Shown here in pieces: positions 17,001 through 24,793 of a stretch of DNA of 64,000 nt (the first letter of the stretch is position 1; the number at the start of each line of letters is the position of its first letter). The notes beneath the pieces are model-generated. The model ran no database searches. It had not been told where the DNA came from and saw only the letters and a list, made by a program, of their open reading frames with translations. The position numbers and the translations under genes are program-made. The DNA is from Streptomyces bambusae (lineage in GTDB: Bacteria; Actinomycetota; Actinomycetes; Streptomycetales; Streptomycetaceae): contig NZ_JAJAUZ010000029.1 in assembly GCF_020532645.1 (NCBI RefSeq), positions 1 to 64,000 on the forward strand, given 5' to 3'.

Positions 17001-17344
17001 ATGATCAAGAACATGATCACGAATCGGCGACGATACGCCGTTTCGACCGTCAACTGGGCAACCAATTCCCGGGGTCGTCCGTCTGAACCCGTGCCGCCCG
17101 AAAGCCGTCGCTCGCGGAAGACCGCCGCGAGGGACCTCCGGGGCCCGGAACCCGTCGACCGGTCGTGTTGCCCGTCGACCGGCCGCCGGGCACCCGAGGC
17201 CAAGCGATCAAGCCTAGTGCGGCGGGGGGACCTGCGCGACCGATAACGGCCGGAGTGGCGCGATACGGTGTTCCACTGGGTACAGATCAGCAAATATCGC
17301 CCCACGCGATGGAGAACACGGCCGGCCGAGGAGTCCCTGGAGAC
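17001..17344. other. Divergent intergenic region with paired TGATCA boxes
   Basis: This stretch separates the ABC exporter operon from the PBP gene. Two TGATCA palindromes (17002-17007 and 17014-17019) are spaced 12 bp centre to centre directly beside the exporter start. This is a possible operator. The remainder shows no gene; an in-frame upstream ATG for the PBP is at 17309. Confidence 0.4.
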
Positions 17345-19840
17345 ATGAGCGACGAGTCACCGCAGCAGGGCTGGACCCCACGGGATCCGGACCAGCCCGC
17401 AGCCTCGACGGTCCACCACGAGAGCGCGCCGGACGGCACGAAGAAGAAGCCGACCCGGCAGGAGAAGAAGGCCCTGCGGAAGCAGAAGCGGAAGCAGAAG
17501 GGCTGGCTCAGGATCTTCCCGACCTGGCGCATGGTCCTGGGCTTCTTCGTCCTGTGCGTCCTCGCCGTCGTCGGCGCCTTCGTCGCCGGCTACAACGTGG
17601 TCGAGATCCCGGCGGCCAACCAGGCCGCCACCGCCCAGAGCAACGTGTACCTGTACTCCGACGGCACCCAGCTGGCGCGCGACGGCGAGGTCAACCGGGT
17701 CAGCGTGCCGCTCGCCCAGGTGCCCAAGAGCGTCCAGGAGGCCGCGCTGGCCGCCGAGGACCGCGACTTCTACAAGGAGCGCGCGGTCGACCCGAAGGCC
17801 ATGATCCGCGCCGCCTTCAACACCGCGACCGGCAAGGGCAAGCAGTCCGGCTCCACGATCACCCAGCAGTACGTGAAGAACTACTACCTGGGCCAGGAGC
17901 AGACGGTCGAGCGCAAGGTGAAGGAGTTCTTCATCGCGATCAAGCTGGGTCGCGAGGAGTCCAAGGAGGACATCCTCGAGGGCTACCTCAACACCAGCTT
18001 CTTCGGCCGCAACGCGTACGGCATCCAGGCCGCCGCGCAGGCGTACTACGGCAAGGACGTCAGCAAGCTGACCACCGCCGAGGGTGCCTACCTGGCCACC
18101 CTCCTGAACTCCCCCAGCGCCTTCGACGTCGTCGCGCACCCGCAGAACCGCGGCCGCGCGGTGGCCCGCTGGAACTACGTCCTCGACGGCATGGTCAAGC
18201 AGAAGTGGCTGGACCCGGCCGAGCGCGCGGGGATGAAGTTCCCCGAGCCCGGCAAGCTCCGGGTCGCGGCCGGCATGTCCGGGCAGCGCGGCTACCTGGT
18301 CGAGGCCGTCAAGGACTACATCATCAGCAACAAGATCATCGACGAGAAGACCCTCGCGGCCGGCGGGTACAAGATCACCACGACGATCGACCGCAAGCGC
18401 CAGAAGGACTTCGTCGACGCGGTGAAGGAGGAGGTGATGGACGAGCTCGACCCGAAGCAGAACAAGAAGGACCGCGTGGTCCGCGTCGGCGGCGCGTCCA
18501 TCGACCCCGCCACCGGCAAGGTCGTCGCCCTCTACGGCGGCATCGACTACACCAAGCAGTACGTCAACAACGCCACCCGCCGCGACTACCAGGTCGGCTC
18601 CACCTTCAAGCCGCTGGTCTTCGCCGCCGCCGTCCAGAACACCTCGCACACCCAGGACGGCCGGGTCATCGCCCCCAACACCGTCTACGACGGCTCCAAC
18701 AAGCGCCCCGTCACCGGCTGGGACGGCGGCTACTACGCCCCCGAGAACGAGGACCAGGTCGACTACGGCAACATCACCGTCCGCCGGGCCACCGAATCCT
18801 CCGTCAACTCGGTGTACGCGCAGATGGCCGTCGACGTCGGCTCCGACAAGATCCGCGAGACGGCGTTCGCCATGGGCATCCCCAAGGACACGCCCAACCT
18901 CGGCACCGGCCCCGCCATGGCGCTCGGCACCGCCACCGCCAGCGTCCTGGACATGACCCAGGCGTACGCGACCCTCGCCGCGCACGGCGAGTACATCCCG
19001 CACACGCTCGTCGAGAAGATCTCCAAGCGGGGCGACCCGGTCCCGCTGCCCGCACGCAAGTCGAGCCGGGCGATCAGCCGCGAGGCCGCCGACAGCACCA
19101 CGTCGCTGCTGGTCAGCACGGTCGAGAGCGGCACCGCCCGGGCGGCGCTGGCCTCCGACCACCCCGCGGCCGGCAAGACCGGCACCGGTGAGAAGGACAA
19201 GTCCGCGCTGTTCGCCGCGTACACCCCGGACCTGGCCACGGTCGTCTCGATCATGGGCCAGGACCCGGACACCGGCACCCACGAGGAGCTGTACGGCGCG
19301 CTCGGCGAGAGCCGCATCAACGGCGGCGGCTACCCCGGCCGCATCTGGGCCGCGTACACCAAGGCGGCGCTGAAGGGCAGCGACCCGGTCGAGTTCGACC
19401 TGGAGACCATGCCCGGCACCTACCAGCCGCCGCCGGTCGACACCCCGCGCACCCAGGACCCGGAAACCGACGGCGGGACCGACAACGGCGGCCGCACCGA
19501 GGGCAACGACAACGGCGGCAGGACCGACGGCGGCAACACCACCGGCGGGAACACCACCGGGGGCGGCACCACCGGCGGGAACACGACCGGAGGCGGCACC
19601 ACGGGCGGCGGGAACACCACCGGAGGCGGCACCACCGGCAGCACCACCGGCGGCGGCAACACCACCGGCGGGGGCACCACCACGGGCGGCGGCACGACCG
19701 GAGGGAACACCACCGGGGGCGGCACCACCGGCGGCACCACGGGCGGCGGGACCAACACCGGCGGGACCAACACGACCGGCGGCGGCACCACCACGACCAA
19801 CGGCGGCGCGGCCACCGGCGGCACCGAACCCGGGCCCTGA
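17345..19840 (+). CDS. Bifunctional class A penicillin-binding protein
   Basis: An 831-residue peptidoglycan synthase. A Lys/Arg-rich cytoplasmic tail precedes a signal anchor (MVLGFFVLCVLAVVGAFVAGYN). The glycosyltransferase (GT51) domain has AAEDRDFYKERAVDPKAMIR, GSTITQQYVKNYYLG and the RKVKEFFIAIKLGR segment. The transpeptidase has the Ser-x-x-Lys site in YQVGSTFKPLVFAA, SSVNSVYAQ as the SXN motif, and AGKTGTGEKD as the KTG motif. About 140 C-terminal residues are Gly/Thr/Asn repeats. ATG 17345 is chosen; ATG 17309 is also possible. It would polymerise and cross-link peptidoglycan on the outer membrane face. Confidence 0.93.
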   Translation: MSDESPQQGWTPRDPDQPAASTVHHESAPDGTKKKPTRQEKKALRKQKRKQKGWLRIFPTWRMVLGFFVLCVLAVVGAFVAGYNVVEIPAANQAATAQSNVYLYSDGTQLARDGEVNRVSVPLAQVPKSVQEAALAAEDRDFYKERAVDPKAMIRAAFNTATGKGKQSGSTITQQYVKNYYLGQEQTVERKVKEFFIAIKLGREESKEDILEGYLNTSFFGRNAYGIQAAAQAYYGKDVSKLTTAEGAYLATLLNSPSAFDVVAHPQNRGRAVARWNYVLDGMVKQKWLDPAERAGMKFPEPGKLRVAAGMSGQRGYLVEAVKDYIISNKIIDEKTLAAGGYKITTTIDRKRQKDFVDAVKEEVMDELDPKQNKKDRVVRVGGASIDPATGKVVALYGGIDYTKQYVNNATRRDYQVGSTFKPLVFAAAVQNTSHTQDGRVIAPNTVYDGSNKRPVTGWDGGYYAPENEDQVDYGNITVRRATESSVNSVYAQMAVDVGSDKIRETAFAMGIPKDTPNLGTGPAMALGTATASVLDMTQAYATLAAHGEYIPHTLVEKISKRGDPVPLPARKSSRAISREAADSTTSLLVSTVESGTARAALASDHPAAGKTGTGEKDKSALFAAYTPDLATVVSIMGQDPDTGTHEELYGALGESRINGGGYPGRIWAAYTKAALKGSDPVEFDLETMPGTYQPPPVDTPRTQDPETDGGTDNGGRTEGNDNGGRTDGGNTTGGNTTGGGTTGGNTTGGGTTGGGNTTGGGTTGSTTGGGNTTGGGTTTGGGTTGGNTTGGGTTGGTTGGGTNTGGTNTTGGGTTTTNGGAATGGTEPGP
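19530..19824 (+). repeat. Gly/Thr-rich tandem repeats in the PBP tail
   Basis: Repeated GGCACCACCGGCGGG-type units encode a tail of TTGGGTTGGNTTGG repeats after the transpeptidase domain. The units are imperfect and vary in order, so the array could expand or contract in frame. It probably forms a flexible wall-spanning extension. Confidence 0.8.
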
Positions 19841-19888
19841 CGGTCGGCCCCGGGCCCTGACGGCCGGCCCCGCCCGCACCACGCACGA

Positions 19889-19921
19889 AGCGCCCCCCGA
19901 GCAGCACGCTCGGGGGGCGCT
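19889..19921. terminator. Strong hairpin after the PBP gene
   Basis: A perfect 14-bp stem AGCGCCCCCCGAGC pairs with GCTCGGGGGGCGCT around the loop AGCAC. No T-run follows. It lies between the convergent PBP and gdx genes and could serve both. A second 7-bp hairpin (CGTCTGA-CA-TCAGACG, 19924-19939) lies next to the gdx stop. Confidence 0.75.
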
Positions 19922-19953
19922 CGCGTCTGACATCAGACGTCAGACGGCTCGCG

Positions 19954-20274
19954 TCAGTGCCCCGACGTCGCCTTCAGACCGACCACGGCCACCAGCAGCA
20001 GACAGATGAAGAAGATCCGGGCCGCGGTCACCGGCTCACCCAGCACCACCATGCCCAGCACCGCCGCACCGGCCGCACCGATGCCCACCCACACGCCGTA
20101 CGCGGTACCGATCGGCAGCGTCTTCGCGGCGTAGGAGAGCAGCACCATGCTGGCGACGATGCCCGCGCCGGTGAACACGCTGGGCCACAGACGGGTGAAG
20201 CCTTCGGTGTACTTCATGCCGATCGACCAGCCGACTTCGAGCAGACCGGCGACGAGGAGCAGGACCCAGGCCAT
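19954..20274 (-). CDS. gdx: SMR-family guanidinium exporter (SugE/Gdx)
   Basis: A 106-residue four-helix transporter of the small multidrug resistance family, Gdx (SugE) branch. The essential membrane glutamate is Glu13 in AGLLEVGWSIGMKY, and LPIGTAYGVWVGIGAAGAAVLGM is the dimer-forming helix 3 region. The length is exactly that of E. coli SugE. Gdx exports guanidinium in exchange for protons. The ATG at 20274 has GGAGG eight bases upstream. The 5' leader contains a guanidine-III riboswitch, which independently supports the substrate. Regulation is probably by guanidine-dependent exposure of the ribosome site or continued transcription. Confidence 0.93.
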   Translation of the reverse strand: MAWVLLLVAGLLEVGWSIGMKYTEGFTRLWPSVFTGAGIVASMVLLSYAAKTLPIGTAYGVWVGIGAAGAAVLGMVVLGEPVTAARIFFICLLLVAVVGLKATSGH

Positions 20275-20308
20275 GACAGGCACCTCCGGGACGAGAGCGA
20301 ACGGGGGT

Positions 20309-20348
20309 GCGTCGTCTTGTCCAGCCCGGTACGGCGCGTCTCGTCGGG
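20309..20348 (-). ncRNA. Guanidine-III (ykkC-III) riboswitch
   Basis: The minus-strand RNA reads CCCGACGAGA, then CGCGCCGUAC, CGGGCUGGAC and AAGACGACGC. This closely matches the 41-nt Thermobifida fusca guanidine-III riboswitch as I recall it. The P1 helix is CCCG/CGGG here against CCGG/CCGG there, a compensatory change. The GACGAG and GGACAAGACG elements are conserved. The pseudoknot strands GCGCCGU and ACGACGC pair except for one C-A position. It lies 35 nt before the gdx start. A TACGGT about 10 nt upstream (minus strand) is a possible -10 element. Confidence 0.88.
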
Positions 20349-20368
20349 GTTCCTCCCCACCGTAGCAA

Positions 20369-20417
20369 AGAGCGGCCTGGGGGCCGGTGACGCGTGTCAC
20401 CGGCCCCCGGCCGCTCT
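20369..20417. terminator. Long hairpin between groES paralogue and gdx
   Basis: A stem of about 22 bp with one bulged T and the loop GCGT: GGGGGCCGGTGAC pairs with GTCACCGGCCCCC, extended by AGAGCGGCC with GGCCGCTCT. On the minus strand it follows the groES-like stop and runs into TCTTTG. It therefore probably terminates that gene just before the riboswitch promoter. Confidence 0.75.
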
Positions 20418-20435
20418 GCGTGGGATCCGGGGCGC

Positions 20436-20777
20436 CTACAGGTACAGCCCGGTGGAGTCCTCCGACCCCTCCAGCCGCTCCGCGGCCACCGCGTGCAGGT
20501 CCCGCTCGCGCATCAGCACGTACGCCACGCCCCGCACCTCGACCTCGGCGCGGTCCTCGGGGTCGTACAGCACCCGGTCGCCGGGCTCCACGGTCCGGAC
20601 GTTCTGACCGACCGCGACCACCTCGGCCCAGGCCAGCCGCTTGCCGACGGCGGCGGTCGCCGGGATGAGGATGCCGCCGCCTGAGCGGCGCTCCCCCTCG
20701 GGAGAGTCGGACCGGACCAGCACGCGGTCGTGCAGCATCCGGATGGGCAGCTTGTCGTGGGTGGAATTCTGGCTCAC
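20436..20777 (-). CDS. GroES-family co-chaperonin paralogue
   Basis: A 113-residue Cpn10-fold protein. It starts with LPIRMLHDRVLVRSDSPEGERRSGGGILIP, including a mobile-loop region equivalent to GroES. VVAVGQNVRTVEPGDRVLYDPEDRAEVEVRGVAYVLMRERDLHAV matches the barrel strands. A 15-residue tail after the fold is not typical of GroES. No groEL is nearby, so this is not the main groES operon copy. It may adapt a second GroEL or act alone. The GTG start has no Shine-Dalgarno, but a TAGGTT -10 lies six bases upstream. Confidence 0.82.
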   Translation of the reverse strand: MSQNSTHDKLPIRMLHDRVLVRSDSPEGERRSGGGILIPATAAVGKRLAWAEVVAVGQNVRTVEPGDRVLYDPEDRAEVEVRGVAYVLMRERDLHAVAAERLEGSEDSTGLYL

Positions 20778-20783
20778 GCGGAA

Positions 20784-20789
20784 AACCTA
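20784..20789 (-). promoter_or_regulatory. -10 element (TAGGTT) for leaderless groES-like gene
   Basis: TAGGTT-TTCCGC-GTG on the minus strand puts the -10 hexamer six bases before the start codon. The expected transcript starts at the codon, which explains the missing ribosome site. Confidence 0.45.
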
Positions 20790-20820
20790 CCCGGCCCGGC
20801 GCCCGCCGTACGCCCGAGGG

Positions 20821-21141
20821 TCATGCGCGCTTGCGCCGCACCGAGAGGGCGAGCAGGCCGACGACGCCGACCGCCAGCATGGCGACGGGCAGGATCCGCT
20901 CGACGTCGGGGGCGCCGTCCTCGCGGCGGAAGCCGGCCTTGAGGTCGGTGACGGTGCGGTTGACGGCGACGATCACCCGGCCGGCCTTCTCGTCGATGGT
21001 CGACGCCACCCGGGCCTTCGCGTCCCCGATGATCGTGCTGGGGTGCATCCGGACGCCGATCTCGTCCAGCGTCTCCGCGAGCTGGTCACGCCGGCGGACG
21101 ATGTCCGCCTCGATCTGCGCAGGGGTCCTGACTTCCGGCAC
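20821..21141 (-). CDS. DUF3618 membrane protein
   Basis: A 106-residue protein with the DUF3618 N-terminus (RTPAQIEADIVRRRDQLAETLDEIGVRMHP), a middle amphipathic helix and a C-terminal membrane segment (ILPVAMLAVGVVGLLALSV) followed by RRKRA. It is probably a tail-anchored protein of the cytoplasmic membrane. A GGAGG site sits seven bases before the GTG start. Family members often lie beside holin-like genes, but none is present here. Function is unknown. Confidence 0.82.
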   Translation of the reverse strand: MPEVRTPAQIEADIVRRRDQLAETLDEIGVRMHPSTIIGDAKARVASTIDEKAGRVIVAVNRTVTDLKAGFRREDGAPDVERILPVAMLAVGVVGLLALSVRRKRA

Positions 21142-21252
21142 CGCGCTGCCTCCGTGGGTGATGTGTGGGCGTAGTCCGACGTGGTCAGTCTGTCAGCTTA
21201 CGCTCGTGAGGTACTGCAGGTACTGCACCCCTTGCTAAGGAGACTGTGAGAC

Positions 21253-21720
21253 ATGAGCGAGCGACTCCAGCCCGGCGACCCGGCGCCCGCCTTCACCCTG
21301 CCCGACGCGGACGGCAACGAGGTTTCGCTCGCCGACCACAAGGGCCGCAAGGTCATCGTGTACTTCTACCCGACCGCGATGACGCCCGGCTGCACCAAGC
21401 AGGCGTGCGACTTCACGGACAACCTCACCCTGCTGGCGACCGCCGGGTACGACGTCATCGGCATCTCGCCGGACAAGCCGGAGAAGCTGGCGAAGTTCCG
21501 CGAGAAGGAAGACCTGAAGGTCACGCTGGTCAGCGACCCGGAGAAGCAGGTCCTGGAGGCGTACGGCGCGTACGGAGAGAAGAAGCTGTACGGCAAGACG
21601 GTGACGGGCGTCATCCGCTCCACGGTCATCGTCGACGAAGAGGGCAACGTCGAACGCGCCCTCTACAACGTCAAGGCCACGGGCCACGTAGCCAAGATCA
21701 TCAAGGACCTGGGCATCTGA
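21253..21720 (+). CDS. bcp: Thioredoxin-dependent thiol peroxidase (Bcp/PrxQ)
   Basis: A 155-residue peroxiredoxin that reduces hydrogen peroxide and alkyl hydroperoxides using thioredoxin. The active-site phrase TAMTPGCTKQACDF gives the peroxidatic Cys47 and resolving Cys52, five residues apart as in PrxQ/Bcp. The preceding VIVYFYP and later GVIRSTVIVDEEG are family features. Length is standard. AAGGAG precedes the ATG. It is a single gene, followed by tRNA-Leu about 150 bp downstream. Confidence 0.95.
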   Translation: MSERLQPGDPAPAFTLPDADGNEVSLADHKGRKVIVYFYPTAMTPGCTKQACDFTDNLTLLATAGYDVIGISPDKPEKLAKFREKEDLKVTLVSDPEKQVLEAYGAYGEKKLYGKTVTGVIRSTVIVDEEGNVERALYNVKATGHVAKIIKDLGI

Positions 21721-21867
21721 CCCTCCGCGCCACGCGCGCCCCAACTGCCACCGCCTGACGGACACGTGGAGCAACAGGCACCGCCCCGAGCCCGTCGCCT
21801 CCCACGCCTCCGCACCGTAGACTGAGCGCGCCCAGACCGAGGCAATGTCCGGATTGGGTCAAATGTC

Positions 21868-21951
21868 GCGGTTGTGGTGGAATTGGCAGTCACGCTGGGT
21901 TTAGGTCCCAGTGGGGTAAAACCCGTGGGGGTTCGAGTCCCCCCAACCGCA
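21868..21951 (+). tRNA. tRNA-Leu (anticodon UAG)
   Basis: The acceptor stem GCGGTTG pairs with CAACCGC, and the discriminator is A. The anticodon arm is CTGGG-TTTAGGT-CCCAG with anticodon TAG. A long variable arm (GGGTAAAACCC) marks it as a class II tRNA, and the T arm is GGGGG-TTCGAGT-CCCCC. CCA is not encoded. Confidence 0.95.
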
Positions 21952-21958
21952 CGGAATG

Positions 21959-21995
21959 CCGCAGGCCCTGTAAGCAGCGCTTACAGGGCCTGCGG
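21959..21995. terminator. Perfect 17-bp hairpin after tRNA-Leu
   Basis: CCGCAGGCCCTGTAAGC pairs fully with GCTTACAGGGCCTGCGG around a three-base loop. It lies between the tRNA 3' end and the convergent rdgB stop. It is probably a bidirectional terminator despite having no T-run. Confidence 0.85.
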
Positions 21996-22009
21996 TGTTC
22001 CGCGACACG

Positions 22010-22612
22010 TCAGCCCAGCAGTTCCCGGACGACCGGGACCAGGGCGCGGAAGGCCTGGCCGCGGTGGGAGATGGCGTTCTTTTCCGCCGGGGTCAGTTCG
22101 GCGCAGGTGCGGGTGTCGGCGGCCGGCTGGAGGATCGGGTCGTAGCCGAAGCCGCCGGTGCCGGAGGGGGTGTGGCGGAGGCGGCCGAGGAGGCGGCCTT
22201 CGACGACGCGTTCGGTGCCGTCCGGGAGGGCGAGGGCGGCCGCGCAGGCGAAGTGCGCGCCGCGGTGCGGGTCGTCGATGTCGGAGAGCTGGGCGAGCAG
22301 CAGCCGGAGGTTGGCCTCGTCGTCGCCGTGCCGGCCGGCCCAGCGGGCGGAGAAGATGCCCGGGGCGCCGCCGAGGACGTCCACGCACAGGCCGGAGTCG
22401 TCGGCGACGGCCGGGAGTCCGGTGGCCTGTGCGAGGGCGTGGGCCTTGAGGAGCGCGTTCTCGGCGAAGGTGGTGCCGGTCTCCTTGACGTCCGGGATCT
22501 CCGGGTAGGCGTCCGAGCCGACCAGCTCGTGGGGCAGGCCGGCGTCGGACAGGATGGCGCGGAGCTCGGTGATCTTGCCCGCGTTGCGGGTGGCGAGGAT
22601 GAGGCGGGTCAT
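22010..22612 (-). CDS. rdgB: dITP/XTP pyrophosphatase (RdgB/HAM1)
   Basis: A 200-residue house-cleaning nucleotide pyrophosphatase that removes dITP and XTP from the pool. The N-terminal signature LILATRNAGKITELRAIL is present, with ETGTTFAENALLKA and VADDSGLCVDVLGGAPGIFSARWAG forming the nucleotide and metal site. GFGYDPIL and NAISHRGQAFR complete the family motifs. Downstream of RNase PH on the same strand, it keeps the rph-rdgB association seen across actinobacteria. A small lipoprotein gene is inserted between them. Confidence 0.95.
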   Translation of the reverse strand: MTRLILATRNAGKITELRAILSDAGLPHELVGSDAYPEIPDVKETGTTFAENALLKAHALAQATGLPAVADDSGLCVDVLGGAPGIFSARWAGRHGDDEANLRLLLAQLSDIDDPHRGAHFACAAALALPDGTERVVEGRLLGRLRHTPSGTGGFGYDPILQPAADTRTCAELTPAEKNAISHRGQAFRALVPVVRELLG

Positions 22613-22622
22613 GCCCCGATTA

Positions 22623-23006
22623 TCACGGGGTGCAGACCTTGCTCAGTTCGTTGACCCCGTCGGTGATACCGGAGAGGTCGGGGTTGGCGTTGCCGTCGTT
22701 GATGGCCTTGCGGGCGTTGGCGACGCCGGTGCTGATGTCGTTGACGGCCTTCTCGATGTCGGCGTTGTCGCTCTTGTCGCCGATGTCCTTGAGGGCCTGC
22801 TCGATCTCGTCGAGGGCCTTCTGGGCGTCCTGGGGGTTCTCGCCGGCGTTGGAGATCGCCTGCTGGAGGTCGTTGGCTGCCTCGCTGACGGCGACGGCCG
22901 TGTTGGCGCAGTCCAGTGCGGTGTCGAGGGCGGAGCATGCGGTCACGGCCGGCAGGGCGAGCAGGGCGGTGACGGCGAGAGCGGCGGTACGGCGGTGCAT
23001 GGCCAT
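22623..23006 (-). CDS. Small putative lipoprotein
   Basis: A 127-residue secreted protein. The signal peptide ends in LPAVTACSALD, giving a lipobox-like VTAC. The mature region is acidic and helical with repeated D/N/A-rich segments (VSEAANDLQQAISNAGENPQDAQKALDEIEQALKDIG and similar), suggesting a coiled helical bundle. Two Cys occur in the mature part, one near each end (LDCANT, SKVCTP), possibly forming a disulfide. It lies between rph and rdgB, 10 bp from rdgB. No family is recognised. Confidence 0.72.
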   Translation of the reverse strand: MAMHRRTAALAVTALLALPAVTACSALDTALDCANTAVAVSEAANDLQQAISNAGENPQDAQKALDEIEQALKDIGDKSDNADIEKAVNDISTGVANARKAINDGNANPDLSGITDGVNELSKVCTP

Positions 23007-23123
23007 GTGGCGGTTTCCCCCCAGGGATTCGGATGTGCGGACGGGCGCACGGCTTCGAACCGTGCGCCCGTACTCAGCATGACGCCTGGGTGGTGGCCCC
23101 GGGTTCCCGGGGTGGCGGTCGTC

Positions 23124-23849
<726 letters not shown>

Positions 23850-23896
23850 GGTGCGAGCCTAGTCGTTTGGCGGGGTGGGTCCTGCCGGGGCCGGTG

Positions 23897-24079
23897 TCGG
23901 GGCTCCGCCCCGTCGGCCCTGCGCCTCAAACGCCGGCGTGGCTCAAAGATCGGGGCTCCGCCCCGGACCCCGCGCCTCAATCGCCGGCGGGGCTTGATTT
24001 CGGGGCTCCGCCCCGGACCCCGGTCCTCAAGCTCTCCCAGCCCCAGGGGGCTGGGAGGTGCCCCCTGGACGGGCTGGAT
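23897..24079. repeat. Dispersed intergenic repeat, three tandem copies
   Basis: Three copies start at about 23897, 23951 and 24001 with CGGGGCTCCGCCCC. They continue with GGACCCCGCGCCTCAA-type and CGCCGGCGGGGCT segments. The third ends in the CAGCCCCAGGGGGCTGGGAG hairpin and CGGGCTGGA tail also seen in copy 1. They fill most of the gap between nagF and RNase PH; the rest of that gap (24085-24235) is G-rich and featureless. Confidence 0.8.
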
Positions 24080-24237
24080 TGCCCCCGGCCGGACTTTGCC
24101 CGCGGGTGGCTGGATGTGCCGGTCCGGGGCGGGTGGGAGGCGGCCCGGGGCGGGGTGGGGCGGGGGGCGGGGGCAGGGGCCGGAGAGGGCGGGGGGCGGG
24201 ACGGGGCGGGGGCCGGGACAGGGCGGCGTCCGAACGC

Positions 24238-24274
24238 ACAGACCCCGCCTCGGGGTTTCCGGGGCGGGGTCTGT
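24238..24274. terminator. Hairpin downstream of nagF
   Basis: ACAGACCCCGCC pairs with GGCGGGGTCTGT (12 bp), with further GC pairing possible inside the loop. It lies 40 bp after the nagF stop on the minus strand. It is a probable terminator. Confidence 0.7.
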
Positions 24275-24314
24275 GGAGGGGGCGCGCCGCCTGGTGCGCC
24301 GCCTGGTTCGGGGG

Positions 24315-24548
24315 TTACATCATGTCTTCGATTTCGGCGGCGATGGGGTCGGCGTCGGTGCCGATGACGACCTGGATGGCGGTGCCCATCTTGACGACGC
24401 CGTGGGCGCCGGCGGCCTTGAGGGCCGTCTCGTCGACGAGGGAGGGGTCGGAGACCTCGGTGCGGAGGCGGGTGATGCAGCCCTCGACCTCTTCGATGTT
24501 GTCGATACCGCCGAGCCCGGCGACGATCTTCTCAGCCTTGGTGGCCAT
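24315..24548 (-). CDS. nagF: PTS GlcNAc-specific EIIB component
   Basis: A 77-residue stand-alone EIIB domain of the glucose/GlcNAc PTS family. The phosphorylated cysteine is Cys24 in EEVEGCITRLRTEVSD, and VVKMGTAIQVVIGTDADPIAAEIEDMM completes the fold. It would take phosphate from IIA(Crr) and pass it to GlcNAc carried by the IIC permease. GGGAGAA precedes the ATG. It is divergent from nagE1 and shares a 245-bp control region with a DasR box. I recall the same split layout as S. coelicolor SCO2905-SCO2907. Confidence 0.93.
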   Translation of the reverse strand: MATKAEKIVAGLGGIDNIEEVEGCITRLRTEVSDPSLVDETALKAAGAHGVVKMGTAIQVVIGTDADPIAAEIEDMM

Positions 24549-24737
24549 GTGTCTGTTCTCCCTGTGTCTTCAAGGAACGAGTCTCGACGGTCCGTGCAGT
24601 GGATCATCCCCGCAGTCCGCTTTGTCACGGTAACGCACGGTTGGCCCATCTACGCGAGCGCGGGTCCGGCATCTGCCGAATGATGACGATCAGCAGCAGC
24701 CTGCCCCTGCGGGCCGGTCCTCTGCGACCGCACGAGA

Positions 24738-24753
24738 ACTGGTCTACACCACT
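24738..24753. promoter_or_regulatory. DasR-responsive element (dre) between nagF and nagE1
   Basis: ACTGGTCTACACCACT differs from the dre consensus ACTGGTCTAGACCACT at one base. It lies in the nagF/nagE1 divergent region, 40 bp before the nagE1 start. DasR, a GntR-family repressor released by glucosamine-6-phosphate, is expected to bind here. Confidence 0.85.
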
Positions 24754-24793
24754 GTGCGGCAACCGCCAAAACGGCCCGTCAGGGAGGACGCCG

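Noticed and set aside
17357..19933. Antisense open frame of 858 codons opposite the PBP gene
   Set aside because: Val/Gly/Leu/Asp-rich composition without motifs, fully mirrored by the GT51/transpeptidase gene, which has all catalytic motifs.
20436..20777. Main groES operon
   Set aside because: No groEL follows, and the protein differs in its mobile loop and tail from the housekeeping GroES, so it is annotated as a paralogue.
23897..24079. CRISPR array from three spaced repeats
   Set aside because: The units are GC-rich intergenic repeats with degenerate interiors and occur singly elsewhere. No cas genes are nearby.
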